A stretch of DNA of 64,000 bases from contig NZ_LVWJ02000011.1 in assembly GCF_001625015.1 (NCBI RefSeq), forward strand, positions 312,501 to 376,500. The letters are read 5' to 3'. The notes beneath the pieces are model-generated. The model ran no database searches and had not been told where the DNA came from. It saw only the letters and a program-made list of their open reading frames with translations. Made by a program: the position numbers and the translations under genes. Position 1 is the stretch's first letter. Every line of letters begins with the position of its first letter. The stretch is from Lewinella sp. 4G2. Lineage in GTDB: Bacteria > Bacteroidota > Bacteroidia > Chitinophagales > Saprospiraceae. Shown in pieces: positions 25,372 to 34,488 of this stretch.

Positions 25372-26403
25372 TTACAGCGACAACAAAAACTCCATCGTAT
25401 CCACCCCGTCCGCATAATCAGTCAGGCCTGGCTGCTGCGCCTCGCCGAAGGCAAAGGTGGGCTGCTGCAGAACGCCCGGTGAGGCCACGACGAGTTGGAT
25501 GGCCTCCGCCTTTTCGAGTAGCTCTTGCGCTACCGTCTCAATACCGTCGTAGTAACTAAAGTGCAGCGTAGCGATGCGCGAGATAATCGCCTCTTCCTCC
25601 AGAACCATCAGCGGCCCGGTGAGGTGGAAGGATTCTTTGTTCAGCGTCGTCAGAGCGTAATTGTAGTCGAAATTATTCTTCCACTTGGTGTGGTTCTGCA
25701 GTTGCTTCCACTCGTGGAAGATTTCGAGCAATGGTTGAAAATCGTAGCCCCGCGGCACGTAGAGTTTGGATACGTTGCGGCAACCCAGGCCGTAGTAGGT
25801 AAATACGTCGCGGCCGAGTGCGCGCATCTCCTCCTCGGTTTCCCTACCGTTCAGTACCGCCACGGCGTTCCGGTTCCGGCGGATGATGTGGGGCACCTTT
25901 CCGAAGTACGCCTTGAAGTAGCGCGCGGTATTGTCGGAGCCAGTGGCGATCACCGCGTCGTAATTCTTCAGGTTTTCAACGATAGAAAAGTAGTCGGCGG
26001 CTCGCTCGTCAAATTTCCCCAGCAGTTTGATCAAATAGGGCAGCACGTAGGGGTCCTTACTACTCAGTTTGATCTGTGCTCGGTGGCCGGCCACGTACAC
26101 ACAAAGCATATCGTGAAAGCCCACCAGTGGAATATTCCCCGCGAGGACGAGACCTACCGTCTTCCTCTCACTGGGCGCTGCCGCAGGTGCGAGGGAAGGA
26201 TAGGCGGCTACCCAAGCACGCAGTTTGTTGGCGTCCAAAAATTCGTCCCGGATGGCAGAAAGGGAGGCTCGTTGCCCGGCGATGTCGAACCACTCGTTGT
26301 TGAAGGCCGTCCTTTTTTGGAGAGCGGTGAGGAATTCATCCTCGGGGCCGGATAGGTGGGTGGCTAGTTGTTGGAGGGTGTGGAGGCGGTCTTGGAGGGT
26401 CAT
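25372..26403 (-). CDS. acyl-CoA reductase (LuxC-like)
   Basis: 343 residues of the LuxC/acyl-CoA reductase branch of the aldehyde dehydrogenase superfamily. The nucleophile is C208 in TYYGLGCRNVSK; the nucleotide-binding region includes VGLVLAGNIPLVGFHD and AVIATGSDNTARYF. Members reduce acyl-CoA or acyl-ACP to the aldehyde with NADPH. No luxD/luxE-like partner is nearby, so the product could feed alcohol or wax synthesis or aldehyde salvage. A copy of the dispersed 17-mer at 26174 encodes LAPAAAP in a poorly conserved linker. Confidence 0.9.
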   Translation of the reverse strand: MTLQDRLHTLQQLATHLSGPEDEFLTALQKRTAFNNEWFDIAGQRASLSAIRDEFLDANKLRAWVAAYPSLAPAAAPSERKTVGLVLAGNIPLVGFHDMLCVYVAGHRAQIKLSSKDPYVLPYLIKLLGKFDERAADYFSIVENLKNYDAVIATGSDNTARYFKAYFGKVPHIIRRNRNAVAVLNGRETEEEMRALGRDVFTYYGLGCRNVSKLYVPRGYDFQPLLEIFHEWKQLQNHTKWKNNFDYNYALTTLNKESFHLTGPLMVLEEEAIISRIATLHFSYYDGIETVAQELLEKAEAIQLVVASPGVLQQPTFAFGEAQQPGLTDYADGVDTMEFLLSL

Positions 26404-26432
26404 ACCGCAAAGGTAATATCCCCCTACCGTGA

Positions 26433-26539
26433 GGTTTGCCCGAAGGCGAACTATCCCAGTAGGTTAACCCAAAGGCGAACTATTCCAGTAGTGTTGCCCG
26501 AAGGCGAACTAATCCGGTAGGTTTGCCTTCAGGCGAACC
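26433..26539. repeat. REP array, 4 units upstream of the RAYT gene
   Basis: Four units in a perfect 29-bp period (26433, 26462, 26491, 26520), each 20 bp of hairpin type GGTTTGCCCGAAGGCGAACT plus a 9-bp spacer like ATCCCAGTA. The arm GGCGAAC is invariant; the left arm and loop vary. It matches the hairpins downstream of the transposase gene. Confidence 0.85.
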
Positions 26540-26597
26540 AATCATGTCAACATCAAAATATTAAACACAAAATGTTTATTCACTTCACTTAATGTTT

Positions 26598-26605
26598 TAC
26601 CTTGC
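26598..26605 (+). promoter_or_regulatory. possible -7 element of the RAYT gene
   Basis: TACCTTGC, 18 bases before the ATG at 26623 and just downstream of the REP array. No clear -33 TTG is seen. Confidence 0.3.
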
Positions 26606-26622
26606 AAATCCAAAACAGCAGC

Positions 26623-27357
26623 ATGAACTCTTTAAAAAACACCTACCGCACCGGCCAACTCCCCCATCTCCAGCCCAAGCGGGCAACCTATTCAGTAATA
26701 ATCCTCGTCGACGATGCAGTGCCTAAACCTATTCTTTACAAATTAGCCAACGATCGAAACGAAAAACTTTCGGGTATACTTAGGTTCAAAAAGGCTGACT
26801 GGCGTAACGCGTACTTCAAAGCCCGATCCTCTTTCGATCGGCGCTTAGACATTTTACTACAACAGCACGCGAATCAGACACACCCGCTCGCAGATGCACG
26901 TGCAGCACAGGTTATCGTGGATACCCTAAAAAAGTATGACGGTGTATACTACGACCTGTACAGTTACTCCGTGATGTCTAATCACGTGCATATAGAAATA
27001 GACCTTAGCGTGCAGACCGACGACTTGAACTACGTCCCCCTTAGCAAAGTGATGAATTTGATTAAGGGTGGATCTTCTTTCCGGATCAACCGAATTTTAG
27101 GACGACGGGGCAAACCTCTTTGGGCTCGCCGCTACAGGGACCGCTTTATTCGAGGGGAAACGCATTTATACTCCGCCTACCGCTATACTTTAAATAATCC
27201 AGTTGCTGCAGGGATTACACAACAAATTGGGGACCATCCATTCACCGGTGGTAAAAGCTGGGAGGAGATTTCTGCGTTAGCGGAGCGGCGGGTTTATCCT
27301 TCACCTCAATATTGGTATGATCGGCTTATGGCTTACGACTTGGGGGAAGTTGGGTGA
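26623..27357 (+). CDS. REP-associated tyrosine transposase (RAYT, Y1 HUH)
   Basis: A 244-residue single-domain Y1 transposase of the IS200/IS605-related RAYT type. The HUH metal motif is H121-V-H123 (MSNHVHIEI) and the catalytic tyrosine lies in the helix SAYRYTLNNPVAAG (Y188 by position). RAYTs bind and cleave single-stranded REP hairpins and are linked to REP spread. Here the gene lies between four and three copies of the cognate-looking hairpin. Composition is more AT-rich than its neighbours. The ATG at 26623 is preferred over an in-frame TTG at 26602. Confidence 0.92.
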   Translation: MNSLKNTYRTGQLPHLQPKRATYSVIILVDDAVPKPILYKLANDRNEKLSGILRFKKADWRNAYFKARSSFDRRLDILLQQHANQTHPLADARAAQVIVDTLKKYDGVYYDLYSYSVMSNHVHIEIDLSVQTDDLNYVPLSKVMNLIKGGSSFRINRILGRRGKPLWARRYRDRFIRGETHLYSAYRYTLNNPVAAGITQQIGDHPFTGGKSWEEISALAERRVYPSPQYWYDRLMAYDLGEVG

Positions 27358-27381
27358 GCTGCTTCTTCCTAATTTCCTATT

Positions 27382-27504
27382 GGTTCGCCTGAAGGCGAAC
27401 CTACCGGTTGGGAGCAGGAGTGGCTAAAGCATGGGTTCGCCTGAAGGCAAACCTACCTGTTGGGGTTGGCGTGGCTTAAGCACGGGTTCGCCTGAAGGCG
27501 AACC
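27382..27504. repeat. REP array, 3 units downstream of the RAYT gene
   Basis: GGTTCGCC-TGAA-GGCGAACC, a perfect 8-bp hairpin, at 27382-27401, with copies at 27434-27453 (one substitution in the right arm) and 27485-27504. Spacing is 51-52 bases, with spacer words such as CTACCNGTTGGG and GTGGCTWAAGCA conserved too. The last copy ends 12 bases before the DUF1415 stop codon. Confidence 0.88.
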
Positions 27505-27515
27505 TACCAGTAGAG

Positions 27516-28019
27516 TTACGGCGCAATGCTCCGCATCCTCGCCACGTTACGCCCCGGTATCCCCTCCACGTCCGGGTGCCCTGCCACCGCCTCCGCTACG
27601 CTCTCGACCCGTAACAATTGCACCACCGGCCACGGTGATCGATTCGTCAAATTGGCCTGGTCTTCAAACTCCAGGCCTTCGAACTGGTAATCCGGGTGAA
27701 AGTGGGCCAATTGGACCAACTCCGCTGCGCCCGTCTCCGCGAGGGCTTCCTCGAAGGTGAAAACGAAATCTAAAAAGGTCTCAAAATCCGCCAGCAGGTG
27801 GGGGACGACTAGGAGAGTGGTTTCTACTTTACTCCGCTCCTTCCCTACGAAACTTTGCACCTGCGACAGCGCCGAATAGAAAAGCGTCTCGATGTCTTCC
27901 GCTTCGAGCACTTCTGCACTAACCAGGCCTTTGCGCCAGGGGACGGCGGCGAAGGGGCAGAGGCCATGACGAAGCACGAAGGTCTCGACCCACCGCAAAA
28001 CGGCATCGGCGGGGCTCAC
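27516..28019 (-). CDS. DUF1415 family protein
   Basis: 167 residues, soluble, matching DUF1415 by LCPFAAVPWR near the N-terminus, LLADFETFLDFV, and the signature VQLAHFHPDYQFEG ... ANLTNRSPWPVVQLLR. Function unknown. The start codon overlaps the stop of the upstream RluA-type gene by 4 bases (ATGA), so the two are translationally coupled. It contains a dispersed 17-mer copy at 27857 (SALSQVQ). Confidence 0.88.
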   Translation of the reverse strand: MSPADAVLRWVETFVLRHGLCPFAAVPWRKGLVSAEVLEAEDIETLFYSALSQVQSFVGKERSKVETTLLVVPHLLADFETFLDFVFTFEEALAETGAAELVQLAHFHPDYQFEGLEFEDQANLTNRSPWPVVQLLRVESVAEAVAGHPDVEGIPGRNVARMRSIAP

Positions 28020-29065
28020 GTAAGGGTATCATTTTGCCGCTTGGAAGTCGCGTAATTGCGCCAGCGATCGAGCATGGTTTGCATGTCTTCGGGGAGGTCG
28101 CTGTCGAAGGACATCCGCTCGCCGGTTACGGGGTGGGTGAAGGCAATCGACTTGGCGTGGAGGGCTTGGCGGGGGCACAACTCAAAACAACGCTCGGCGA
28201 AAATGCGGTACTTGGAGTAAATGGTACCCTTAACGATCCGGTCGCCACCGTACCGCGCGTCGTTGAACAGCGGGTGACCGATGGACTGCATGTGGACGCG
28301 GATCTGGTGCGTCCGCCCCGTCTCCAATTTGAGTTGCAATAGGCTAACGTAGTACAAGCCCTCCAACGTCTCGTAGTGGGTGATGGCGTGCTTGTGCTTC
28401 TCTTCCGGATCCGCAAAGACGCGGTATTTCTGGCGGTTTTTTTCGTCGCGGCCGAGGTGGGCCTCGATGGTATCCGCCGGCGGATCGGGTTCCCCCCAAC
28501 AAATAGCTTGGTAAACGCGGTCGATGCTGTGATCAAAAAACTGTTTCGCCAGGTGCGTCATCACCTCCGCGGATTTGGCGACGAGCAACAAGCCCGACGT
28601 ATCCTTATCAATCCGGTGTACGAGCCCCGCACGGCTATCATCGTTTCCCTCCAATGTGGGGATATCTTCCCGACCCAGGTAAAATTTGAGGGCGTTCACC
28701 AAGGTCCCATCCCGGTGCCCGGGGGCCGGGTGGACGACCATCCCCGCCGGCTTGTGAATCACCATCAGGTGCTCATCTTCGTAGCGCACATCCAGCGGAA
28801 TATCCTGGGCGATGACGTACTCCTCCCCTTCCGGCCGGTAGCGCGGGATTTGAATGGAGATAACCTCCCCCGGATTGACGAGGTAGTTGGCCTTCACCTG
28901 CTTTCCGTCTACCAAAATGGTCCCTTTCTTGAGGCCGTTTTGAATGCGGTTGCGGGAAATCTTCGGAAGGCGCTCGGTGACGAACTTATCGATCCGGACC
29001 GGCTGCTGCTTGGGGTCGATGGTGATGGTTTGGGTCTCGAAGTGGTCTACTGGTGGCTTGGGCAT
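28016..29065 (-). CDS. RluA-family pseudouridine synthase (RluD-like)
   Basis: 349 residues: an N-terminal S4 RNA-binding domain (RIDKFVTERLPKISRNRIQ, about residues 24-70) and a RluA catalytic domain with the nucleophile D153 in HRIDKDTSGLLLVAKS. TGRTHQIRVHMQSIGHPL is the C-terminal signature. It isomerises uridines in rRNA; by architecture it is closest to RluD, which modifies the 23S helix 69 loop. The first gene of an operon with DUF1415. Confidence 0.93.
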   Translation of the reverse strand: MPKPPVDHFETQTITIDPKQQPVRIDKFVTERLPKISRNRIQNGLKKGTILVDGKQVKANYLVNPGEVISIQIPRYRPEGEEYVIAQDIPLDVRYEDEHLMVIHKPAGMVVHPAPGHRDGTLVNALKFYLGREDIPTLEGNDDSRAGLVHRIDKDTSGLLLVAKSAEVMTHLAKQFFDHSIDRVYQAICWGEPDPPADTIEAHLGRDEKNRQKYRVFADPEEKHKHAITHYETLEGLYYVSLLQLKLETGRTHQIRVHMQSIGHPLFNDARYGGDRIVKGTIYSKYRIFAERCFELCPRQALHAKSIAFTHPVTGERMSFDSDLPEDMQTMLDRWRNYATSKRQNDTLT

Positions 29066-29114
29066 AAGAGCGGGATAATATTAAACTCGGAGGGTGCGTG
29101 GTTGCGCTACGCGC

Positions 29115-29300
29115 TATTTCGCAGGAGAGGTAGAGGAAAAGAGTAAAGGAGGTTGCACCACAACACTACCGAAAGAGTTCCTTAGCACTTGATTAGCTGG
29201 AGCATGGACGAGGAAATCAAGCCAATTGGTTTCCGAAAAAACTGAAAAACTAAGCAGGATAATCGCCTCTACTTCTCCTCATCTCTACCTCTCCTGCGAA
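29115..29300. repeat. MITE-like element with 18-bp inverted ends
   Basis: TTCGCAGGAGAGGTAGAG (29118-29135) recurs as its exact complement at 29283-29300. The roughly 150 bp between them have no ORF. A further copy of the arm is at 44107-44127. The element fills most of the 275-base gap between the two minus-strand operons. Confidence 0.65.
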
Positions 29301-29340
29301 CCAAATCACAAAAGCAAACAGAGATGCTCTGACCGCAAAA

Positions 29341-31431
29341 CTAATACCCCCCAAAGTAACGCCGCATAAACCACTCCGCCGCGTAAAGCGTCAGCAGCAC
29401 GAAGAAGATCCATTTGAGGTGGATGACGGAGCGGGTATTAATCGTCTCCAGCAAGACGGGTTTAACGGTGCCGGCGGCTTCCAACCGGGCGGGCAATTCG
29501 GCCAACTGGTTCGGGAAAAGCAGATCGCCACCGTAGCGGGCGGAGAGTTGGCGGAGTAGATCGTGGTCCGCTTCCAGGGCAAAGCGTTCAACTTCTACGG
29601 CCTGGACGCTGAAGCGGCCATTGTAGGTTAAATCCTCACCGCCGGCGTTGGTGCGGGCACGGAAGCGGTAATTCCCGACGGGTAAAATTCCCGCGTTAAG
29701 GGCGTAGGCGTTACTCGTACGGGTGAAGGTGTAGGGATACTCGCGGCCGTCTTCGCCGGTCACGGTAACGGTGGCTTCGGGGTCGTTGATGAGTTCGTAG
29801 TTGCTGTTGTACAATTCGGCGTCGAGCTGGACGGGCTCGTTTTCGTCAAAGATGTTCTCGGAAAGCACCACACGGAAGCGGCGCTTGTCATCCTGCACCG
29901 TCAGGTACTGGGTGAGTTGGCTGATGAGCTCATCGAATCGGTCGTGGTTACCCCCGTCCAGAAAATCAAACAGGCGCCATTGCCAGAGGCCGGAGCCGGC
30001 CAGTACGCCCGTCCGCACGCCCCGGCTTTCGCCGATCACGACGAGTGGGTAATCCGTATCAACGCTACCGATGCGCTGCCGCAGGAGCGGTGTTCCGCCC
30101 GGGTTTACGGTAAATTCCCCAAAGGCCGCGGTGAGGGGCGGGAAATTGGGGATCCCCCGCTTCAGTTCATCCGAAAGCGTAAATAAGTTGAAGCCAGAGG
30201 CCAGGCGCGCACTGACGTCGTTCCCCTTCGCGCCAGCTGTTCCTTTAAAACTGACGAGGTCCTGAGCACCATTAAAAGTATTGGATGGAACTTGCTCTCC
30301 CAGCACGAACAGCGTCGGCACCTTAGCCTGCGCCAATTGATCGAGGGTACCCTTAATGGAGTTCTTGACCGACGGCAACTGGTGGAGGATCACCAAATCA
30401 AAGTCCGCCAGCCGACCACTGAATTTACCTGCGTAGCCAACGGCCACTTCGTTGTTCTGCCCCACGGCCAACGCCTGCTTGAAGGCCGTCAGATCCGGGT
30501 GGGGCGCGGCGGCCAGGATGAGGATCTTTTGTCGGGCGTCCAGGACGTCCACGAAAATATCCCGCCGGTTATTGGCCGTGCTGATCTCATCGGGAATCCC
30601 CGTCAGCGCAATCCGGTAACGTTGAACGCCCGGCTTATCGGCGGTAAGGATAACTTCCTTCGTCGTGAAGAAATCGTTCCCCTGGATGGGGATGTTTTCG
30701 GTGTGCAGGATCTTCCCCCCATCTCCGACGCTGCTGACGGTGAGCTTGGTACTGGAACCAGCCGCACTACGGGCCGCCACGTCGATTTGAATGGAAAACC
30801 GATCGTCGAGGTAAGCAATTTTATTGTGGAAGACACGGCGAACGAGCAAATCCCGCCGCACGGTCGTATCCCCCAACCCGACGGTGTAGACGGGAGCTTG
30901 CAGTTGGAGGTCGCGGTAGGCGGGGTTCGTCCCTTCGTTGTAGATGCCATCCGTAGCCAGGACGACGGCGCCCAGATTCTGGGTACCGTAAACGTCGCTA
31001 ATCTCGGTCATGACGGCGTCCAGGTTGGTCCGTTTGTCGGTGAATTGCAGCCCACCATCGGTACGGACGTTCTGGCCGAAGGTGTATTCCACTACCTGGT
31101 ATTTCTCGGCGAGGGAATTGCGGAGCGCATTCCACTGCTCGCGGTAGGCCGTGGTGTCGACCTCCATACCGATGGATTCGGATACGTCCTGGGCCAGGAC
31201 GACGACGGGCTCCTGCTGGTCCTGATCCACGTAGCGCAGCAGGGGCGAGAGCAACAGGGCGGCCAGTAAGCTGTAGCCCAGCCAGCGGAGGATTCCCATC
31301 CCCCATACCAGGCCACGCGGCTGCTCGCGGAATTGCTGCTCCCGAAAGTACAGAACGAGGGCAACGACGAGCCCCGCAACGGCGCACAGCAACAGGAACC
31401 AGGCGGGGTATTCGAAGGAAAGGTTATCCAT
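29341..31431 (-). CDS. VWA-like membrane protein
   Basis: 696 residues. Two N-terminal membrane helices (about 10-28 and 45-62) are followed by a von Willebrand A-type fold with a MIDAS-like DVSES (VLAQDVSESIGM), then a region with a glutamine amidotransferase-like look (ILILAAAPHPDLTAFKQAL), beta-sandwich segments, and a C-terminal membrane helix (IFFVLLTLYAAEWF). Architecture resembles BatA-type and large VWA membrane proteins of Bacteroidota, usually of unknown role in envelope stability. It stands alone, with the regulator gene upstream. Confidence 0.8.
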   Translation of the reverse strand: MDNLSFEYPAWFLLLCAVAGLVVALVLYFREQQFREQPRGLVWGMGILRWLGYSLLAALLLSPLLRYVDQDQQEPVVVLAQDVSESIGMEVDTTAYREQWNALRNSLAEKYQVVEYTFGQNVRTDGGLQFTDKRTNLDAVMTEISDVYGTQNLGAVVLATDGIYNEGTNPAYRDLQLQAPVYTVGLGDTTVRRDLLVRRVFHNKIAYLDDRFSIQIDVAARSAAGSSTKLTVSSVGDGGKILHTENIPIQGNDFFTTKEVILTADKPGVQRYRIALTGIPDEISTANNRRDIFVDVLDARQKILILAAAPHPDLTAFKQALAVGQNNEVAVGYAGKFSGRLADFDLVILHQLPSVKNSIKGTLDQLAQAKVPTLFVLGEQVPSNTFNGAQDLVSFKGTAGAKGNDVSARLASGFNLFTLSDELKRGIPNFPPLTAAFGEFTVNPGGTPLLRQRIGSVDTDYPLVVIGESRGVRTGVLAGSGLWQWRLFDFLDGGNHDRFDELISQLTQYLTVQDDKRRFRVVLSENIFDENEPVQLDAELYNSNYELINDPEATVTVTGEDGREYPYTFTRTSNAYALNAGILPVGNYRFRARTNAGGEDLTYNGRFSVQAVEVERFALEADHDLLRQLSARYGGDLLFPNQLAELPARLEAAGTVKPVLLETINTRSVIHLKWIFFVLLTLYAAEWFMRRYFGGY

Positions 31432-31691
31432 TTATAACGTTGGTTGGCGGGGCAGCAAACGGCTACTCCACCGGATAGTCAAAAGTGTCCGGGCCGGCGA
31501 GCGCGCGATGATCTTTTGCGCACGGCTGGGCCCTACGCAATATTACGATGGGCAAGTCCTTCGTAGTATGAATACCCACTTAAAGGTGGGCCGTGACCGG
31601 GAACTTCGTCACCCGGAATCCCCGAATACCTCCAGCTGCGCAGATGTGGCCTCTGCACGAGTACTGACCAACACCCAAATCAAGGAGATGA

Positions 31692-32381
31692 TTACTTGCC
31701 CGAGCTGAACTTGTACCCCACGCCCCGAACACTCAAAAAGTGCTTGGGCGACTTGGGTTCCGCTTCGAAGTACTTCCGGAAAGAGAGGATAAAATTGTCG
31801 ATCGTCCGGGTGCTCGGGTAAACGTCGTAACCCCACACGGACTGGAGAATTTGCTGGCGGCTGACGACTTCGCCCTCCCGGTCGGTCAGGAGCTTGAGCA
31901 GCATGGCTTCCTTTTTGGTGAGGGTAAAATCTCCCTGGTTACCCGTCGCTTCGTAGGTGGCGAAGTTGACCTTGTTGTTGCCAAATTCAAAGAGGTCGGG
32001 CTTGACGAGGGGGCTCTTGCTCGTCCGTTCGATGAGGCGGCGAACGCGGAGGTGGAGTTCCTCAAACACGAAAGGCTTGGTGAGGTAATCGTCGGCACCC
32101 TTTTTGAGGCCTTCGATCCGGTCCTGGGCCTGGTCTTTAGCCGTGAGGAAGATGATGGGTGTTTCCCGATCGCTGAGGCGTATCTGTTCGACGACCTGGA
32201 AGCCGTTGACTTCAGGGAGCATTACGTCCACCACCATCACATCGAAGTGCTGCTCGGCGGCGTGCTTAAGGGCAGTCCGGCCGTCGGCGGCGGTGACGAC
32301 CTCGTAGTCTTCCATCTCGAAGTTGAGTTTTACGGTTTCGCGGATGTTTTCTTCGTCTTCAACGAGCAGAATTCTAAGCAT
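31692..32381 (-). CDS. OmpR/PhoB-family response regulator
   Basis: 229 residues: a receiver domain with acidic pocket E8/D9, phospho-acceptor D52 (VVDVMLPEVNG), T80 and K102, then a winged-helix DNA-binding domain with RQQILQSVWGYDVYPSTRTIDNFI and the end RGVGYKFSSG. It should bind direct-repeat operators when phosphorylated. No sensor kinase gene is beside it in the window, so it is an orphan by position. A 260-base gap to the next gene on the same strand suggests separate transcription. Confidence 0.94.
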   Translation of the reverse strand: MLRILLVEDEENIRETVKLNFEMEDYEVVTAADGRTALKHAAEQHFDVMVVDVMLPEVNGFQVVEQIRLSDRETPIIFLTAKDQAQDRIEGLKKGADDYLTKPFVFEELHLRVRRLIERTSKSPLVKPDLFEFGNNKVNFATYEATGNQGDFTLTKKEAMLLKLLTDREGEVVSRQQILQSVWGYDVYPSTRTIDNFILSFRKYFEAEPKSPKHFLSVRGVGYKFSSGK

Positions 32382-32584
32382 TGATTACCTGTTGGGTTAC
32401 CTCGGAGTACGCACGGAAGGCTGGCCTGGTTGCGACGGGAAGGCTAATGTGACCTAAACGTGGCTTTATCAATGAAGCAAGCGCCTTGTTAGGCTATTGA
32501 ACTACCGTTTTGGGGTGTCAACCGTTCTACCCGGGCCGGGCTTCGTATTTATTGTACCTTGTCCTTCTATCCACCTACTTAAGC

Positions 32585-33130
32585 ATGGCACAAAACTGGT
32601 TCTTTCTCCGTACGGCCCTGAAAGATTTTCGCTCCACCGGGGCGATTGCCAGCTCCAGCAAAGCGCTCGTTAAAAAGCTCGTGGCGCCGCTGCCGACTGA
32701 CCGCCCCCTGCGGATCGTCGAGCTCGGCCCGGGCAACGGGTGCGTGACGGAAGCCATCCTCGGCCGCGTCCACGCCGACAGTGAGGTGACGGCTTTCGAG
32801 ATCAACCCCACCTTCGTGGAAGAACTACGGGGCATCCAGGATCGCCGGCTAACGGTCCGTCCGGTTGGAGCGGAACAGTTGCTACAGTTCTATGCGGAAG
32901 GCAGCGTGGACTACGTCATTTCTAGCCTACCCCTCTCGATGATCCCCAAGGAGATCAAATCCGAGATCCTCCGTCAATCCCAATTGGTCCTGGCGGAGCG
33001 GGGGCAATTCATCCAGTACCAGTATGCGTTGCAGGACCGGTCCTTACTCAAGCGTTACTTCGGGAAGGTGACGACGAGTTTCACGATGGCCAATTTGCCG
33101 CCGGCCTTCATCTATTGTTGCTTCGGTTAG
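32585..33130 (+). CDS. class I SAM methyltransferase, phospholipid N-methyltransferase-like
   Basis: 181 residues. SAM-binding motif I is ELGPGNGCVTEAIL (46-59), with the acidic post-I residue in FEIN. The N-terminal FLRTALKDFRSTGAIASSS and the VISSLPLSMIP segment match the PmtA-type phospholipid N-methyltransferase family, which acts on phosphatidylethanolamine. The start at 32585 removes 25 hydrophobic residues of the open frame that do not belong to the family. Other small-lipid or rRNA methyltransferases are possible. Confidence 0.85.
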   Translation: MAQNWFFLRTALKDFRSTGAIASSSKALVKKLVAPLPTDRPLRIVELGPGNGCVTEAILGRVHADSEVTAFEINPTFVEELRGIQDRRLTVRPVGAEQLLQFYAEGSVDYVISSLPLSMIPKEIKSEILRQSQLVLAERGQFIQYQYALQDRSLLKRYFGKVTTSFTMANLPPAFIYCCFG

Positions 33131-33152
33131 CCCGGGCCACAATTCCCCTACC

Positions 33153-34406
33153 CTACTTTTTGTATTTGGCCTTCAGCTGAAAGCCGGGCCACTGCACTTC
33201 CATTCCGTGGACCATCCCGCCGTGCACCAGCGGGGTGAGGCCGGTGGAGATGATGTTCTCCCCTTCGTTGAGGTACTTGAGTTCCAGCCCGTCGAAGACC
33301 GGCGAGTGGGTGGCGAAGACGTAGCAATCCTCGTTCGTATTCCAGATGATGTGGCCATTCAGGTAGACGCCGTTGGCGTAGCAGGGAGACCAGCTTACCC
33401 AATTGAGTTGGAGGGCGATGGCGTCTTCCGGGTTGTCGTTTACCGTCACGTTTTGTTCGAATTCTCCCGAGCGCGTAACCCAGTTGCGGGGAGCGGGGCC
33501 GGAGGAGTGGGCGACGACGCGGTAGGGGCGGTCAGCCAAACGGAGTCCCTCCCGTACCTCAGATACCCGGTACTTCCCGTCTGCACCGAGCACTCTTGCC
33601 TGGACGCCGAAGGACTCCTGATCGGGTAACCATTCCGTATCCCACTTTACGGAGAAGTCATCGTCCGGGTTTGTCGAATATCCCAAGGTGTGGTGGGCTT
33701 GTCCCCGATGCGTTTGCCAGTGCTTGCGGTCCTGAATACCGCGGCCGGACCAGTCTACTTCGCGACCCACCAGGATGTAGTCGGCCGCCTTCCCCATTTC
33801 CTGGGCACCTGCGGCAGCGCCCGCAATGGATAAGTAGCTGAGCGCGGGTACGGAGGCCGGGATGGGAGCGAGTTGCGGGCCCGGCTCGTCAGCATAGTAG
33901 ATGCGGAAAGTGAGGCCGTAAAAGACGTTTTGTGGCCAGCCCCAGCGTTGGGCGGTATCGAGTGACATGGCGAAACGGATGCCCTGTCCGTCGGTCAACT
34001 GGTCGAGGGGGATGGGCACGGTGCGGTTCGTGTGGTACATGTATTCCGTCTGTGGCGCAGGGATGTAATCGGGCTCGGGAACGGGGATGGGCGCGTGGCC
34101 GTTGATGGAGATGCGCAGGTCTCGGCTATCTTCGTGGCTCTGGACTTTTTCCAGGCAAACCTCGGCCCGGGTTGCTCCTCGCATATCGATCGCTGCAGGC
34201 ATGAGAAGTTGGTTGCCGTCGCGCAATTCGGGCGCAATTTTTTCCGGTTGGGCAGCGTACCCGTAGCGGCCACCGACGCGCAGGAAGGCTTCCCCGCCGG
34301 CGGGCATCACCCAGGTATATTCGCGGTAAACGGAATTGGGCGACCACTGGGCGGCGAGAAAAGTAGGAAAGATGAGCAGCCCCAGGAAGTACAGAAATCT
34401 ATGCAT
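33153..34406 (-). CDS. secreted protein of unknown function
   Basis: 417 residues with a signal peptide (MHRFLYFLGLLIFPTFLAAQ). The mature part is rich in aromatic residues and beta-strands and has no motif I recognise. It has no T9SS tail. A dispersed 17-mer copy at 33804 encodes GAAAGAQ in a low-complexity linker. It converges with the methyltransferase gene and diverges from the lipoprotein gene. Confidence 0.75.
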   Translation of the reverse strand: MHRFLYFLGLLIFPTFLAAQWSPNSVYREYTWVMPAGGEAFLRVGGRYGYAAQPEKIAPELRDGNQLLMPAAIDMRGATRAEVCLEKVQSHEDSRDLRISINGHAPIPVPEPDYIPAPQTEYMYHTNRTVPIPLDQLTDGQGIRFAMSLDTAQRWGWPQNVFYGLTFRIYYADEPGPQLAPIPASVPALSYLSIAGAAAGAQEMGKAADYILVGREVDWSGRGIQDRKHWQTHRGQAHHTLGYSTNPDDDFSVKWDTEWLPDQESFGVQARVLGADGKYRVSEVREGLRLADRPYRVVAHSSGPAPRNWVTRSGEFEQNVTVNDNPEDAIALQLNWVSWSPCYANGVYLNGHIIWNTNEDCYVFATHSPVFDGLELKYLNEGENIISTGLTPLVHGGMVHGMEVQWPGFQLKAKYKK

Positions 34407-34471
34407 GGCTCCAAGATATTACGCAAAACCCTGGTTTAGTTTATCGTTGCATCCCACAATTGTGTCTCCTT

Positions 34472-34479
34472 TATTTTTG
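34472..34479 (+). promoter_or_regulatory. -7 element of the lipoprotein gene
   Basis: TATTTTTG matches TAnnTTTG, 9 bases before the start codon. A TTG lies 22 bases upstream, rather far for the usual 17-19. Confidence 0.4.
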
Positions 34480-34488
34480 CTGAATACT

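Noticed and set aside
25372-26403. Bioluminescence (lux) locus
   Set aside because: Only the LuxC-like acyl-CoA reductase is present; no luciferase, luxD or luxE is near, and this family is widespread outside lux operons.
26433-26539. Regular 29-bp period looked like a CRISPR array
   Set aside because: The conserved part is itself a hairpin and only 9 bases separate units. There are no 30-base spacers and no cas genes, and the same hairpin recurs next to a RAYT.
30292-31269. 325-codon open frame on the plus strand
   Set aside because: Antisense to the VWA-like membrane gene, with no domain, and an artefact of codon composition.
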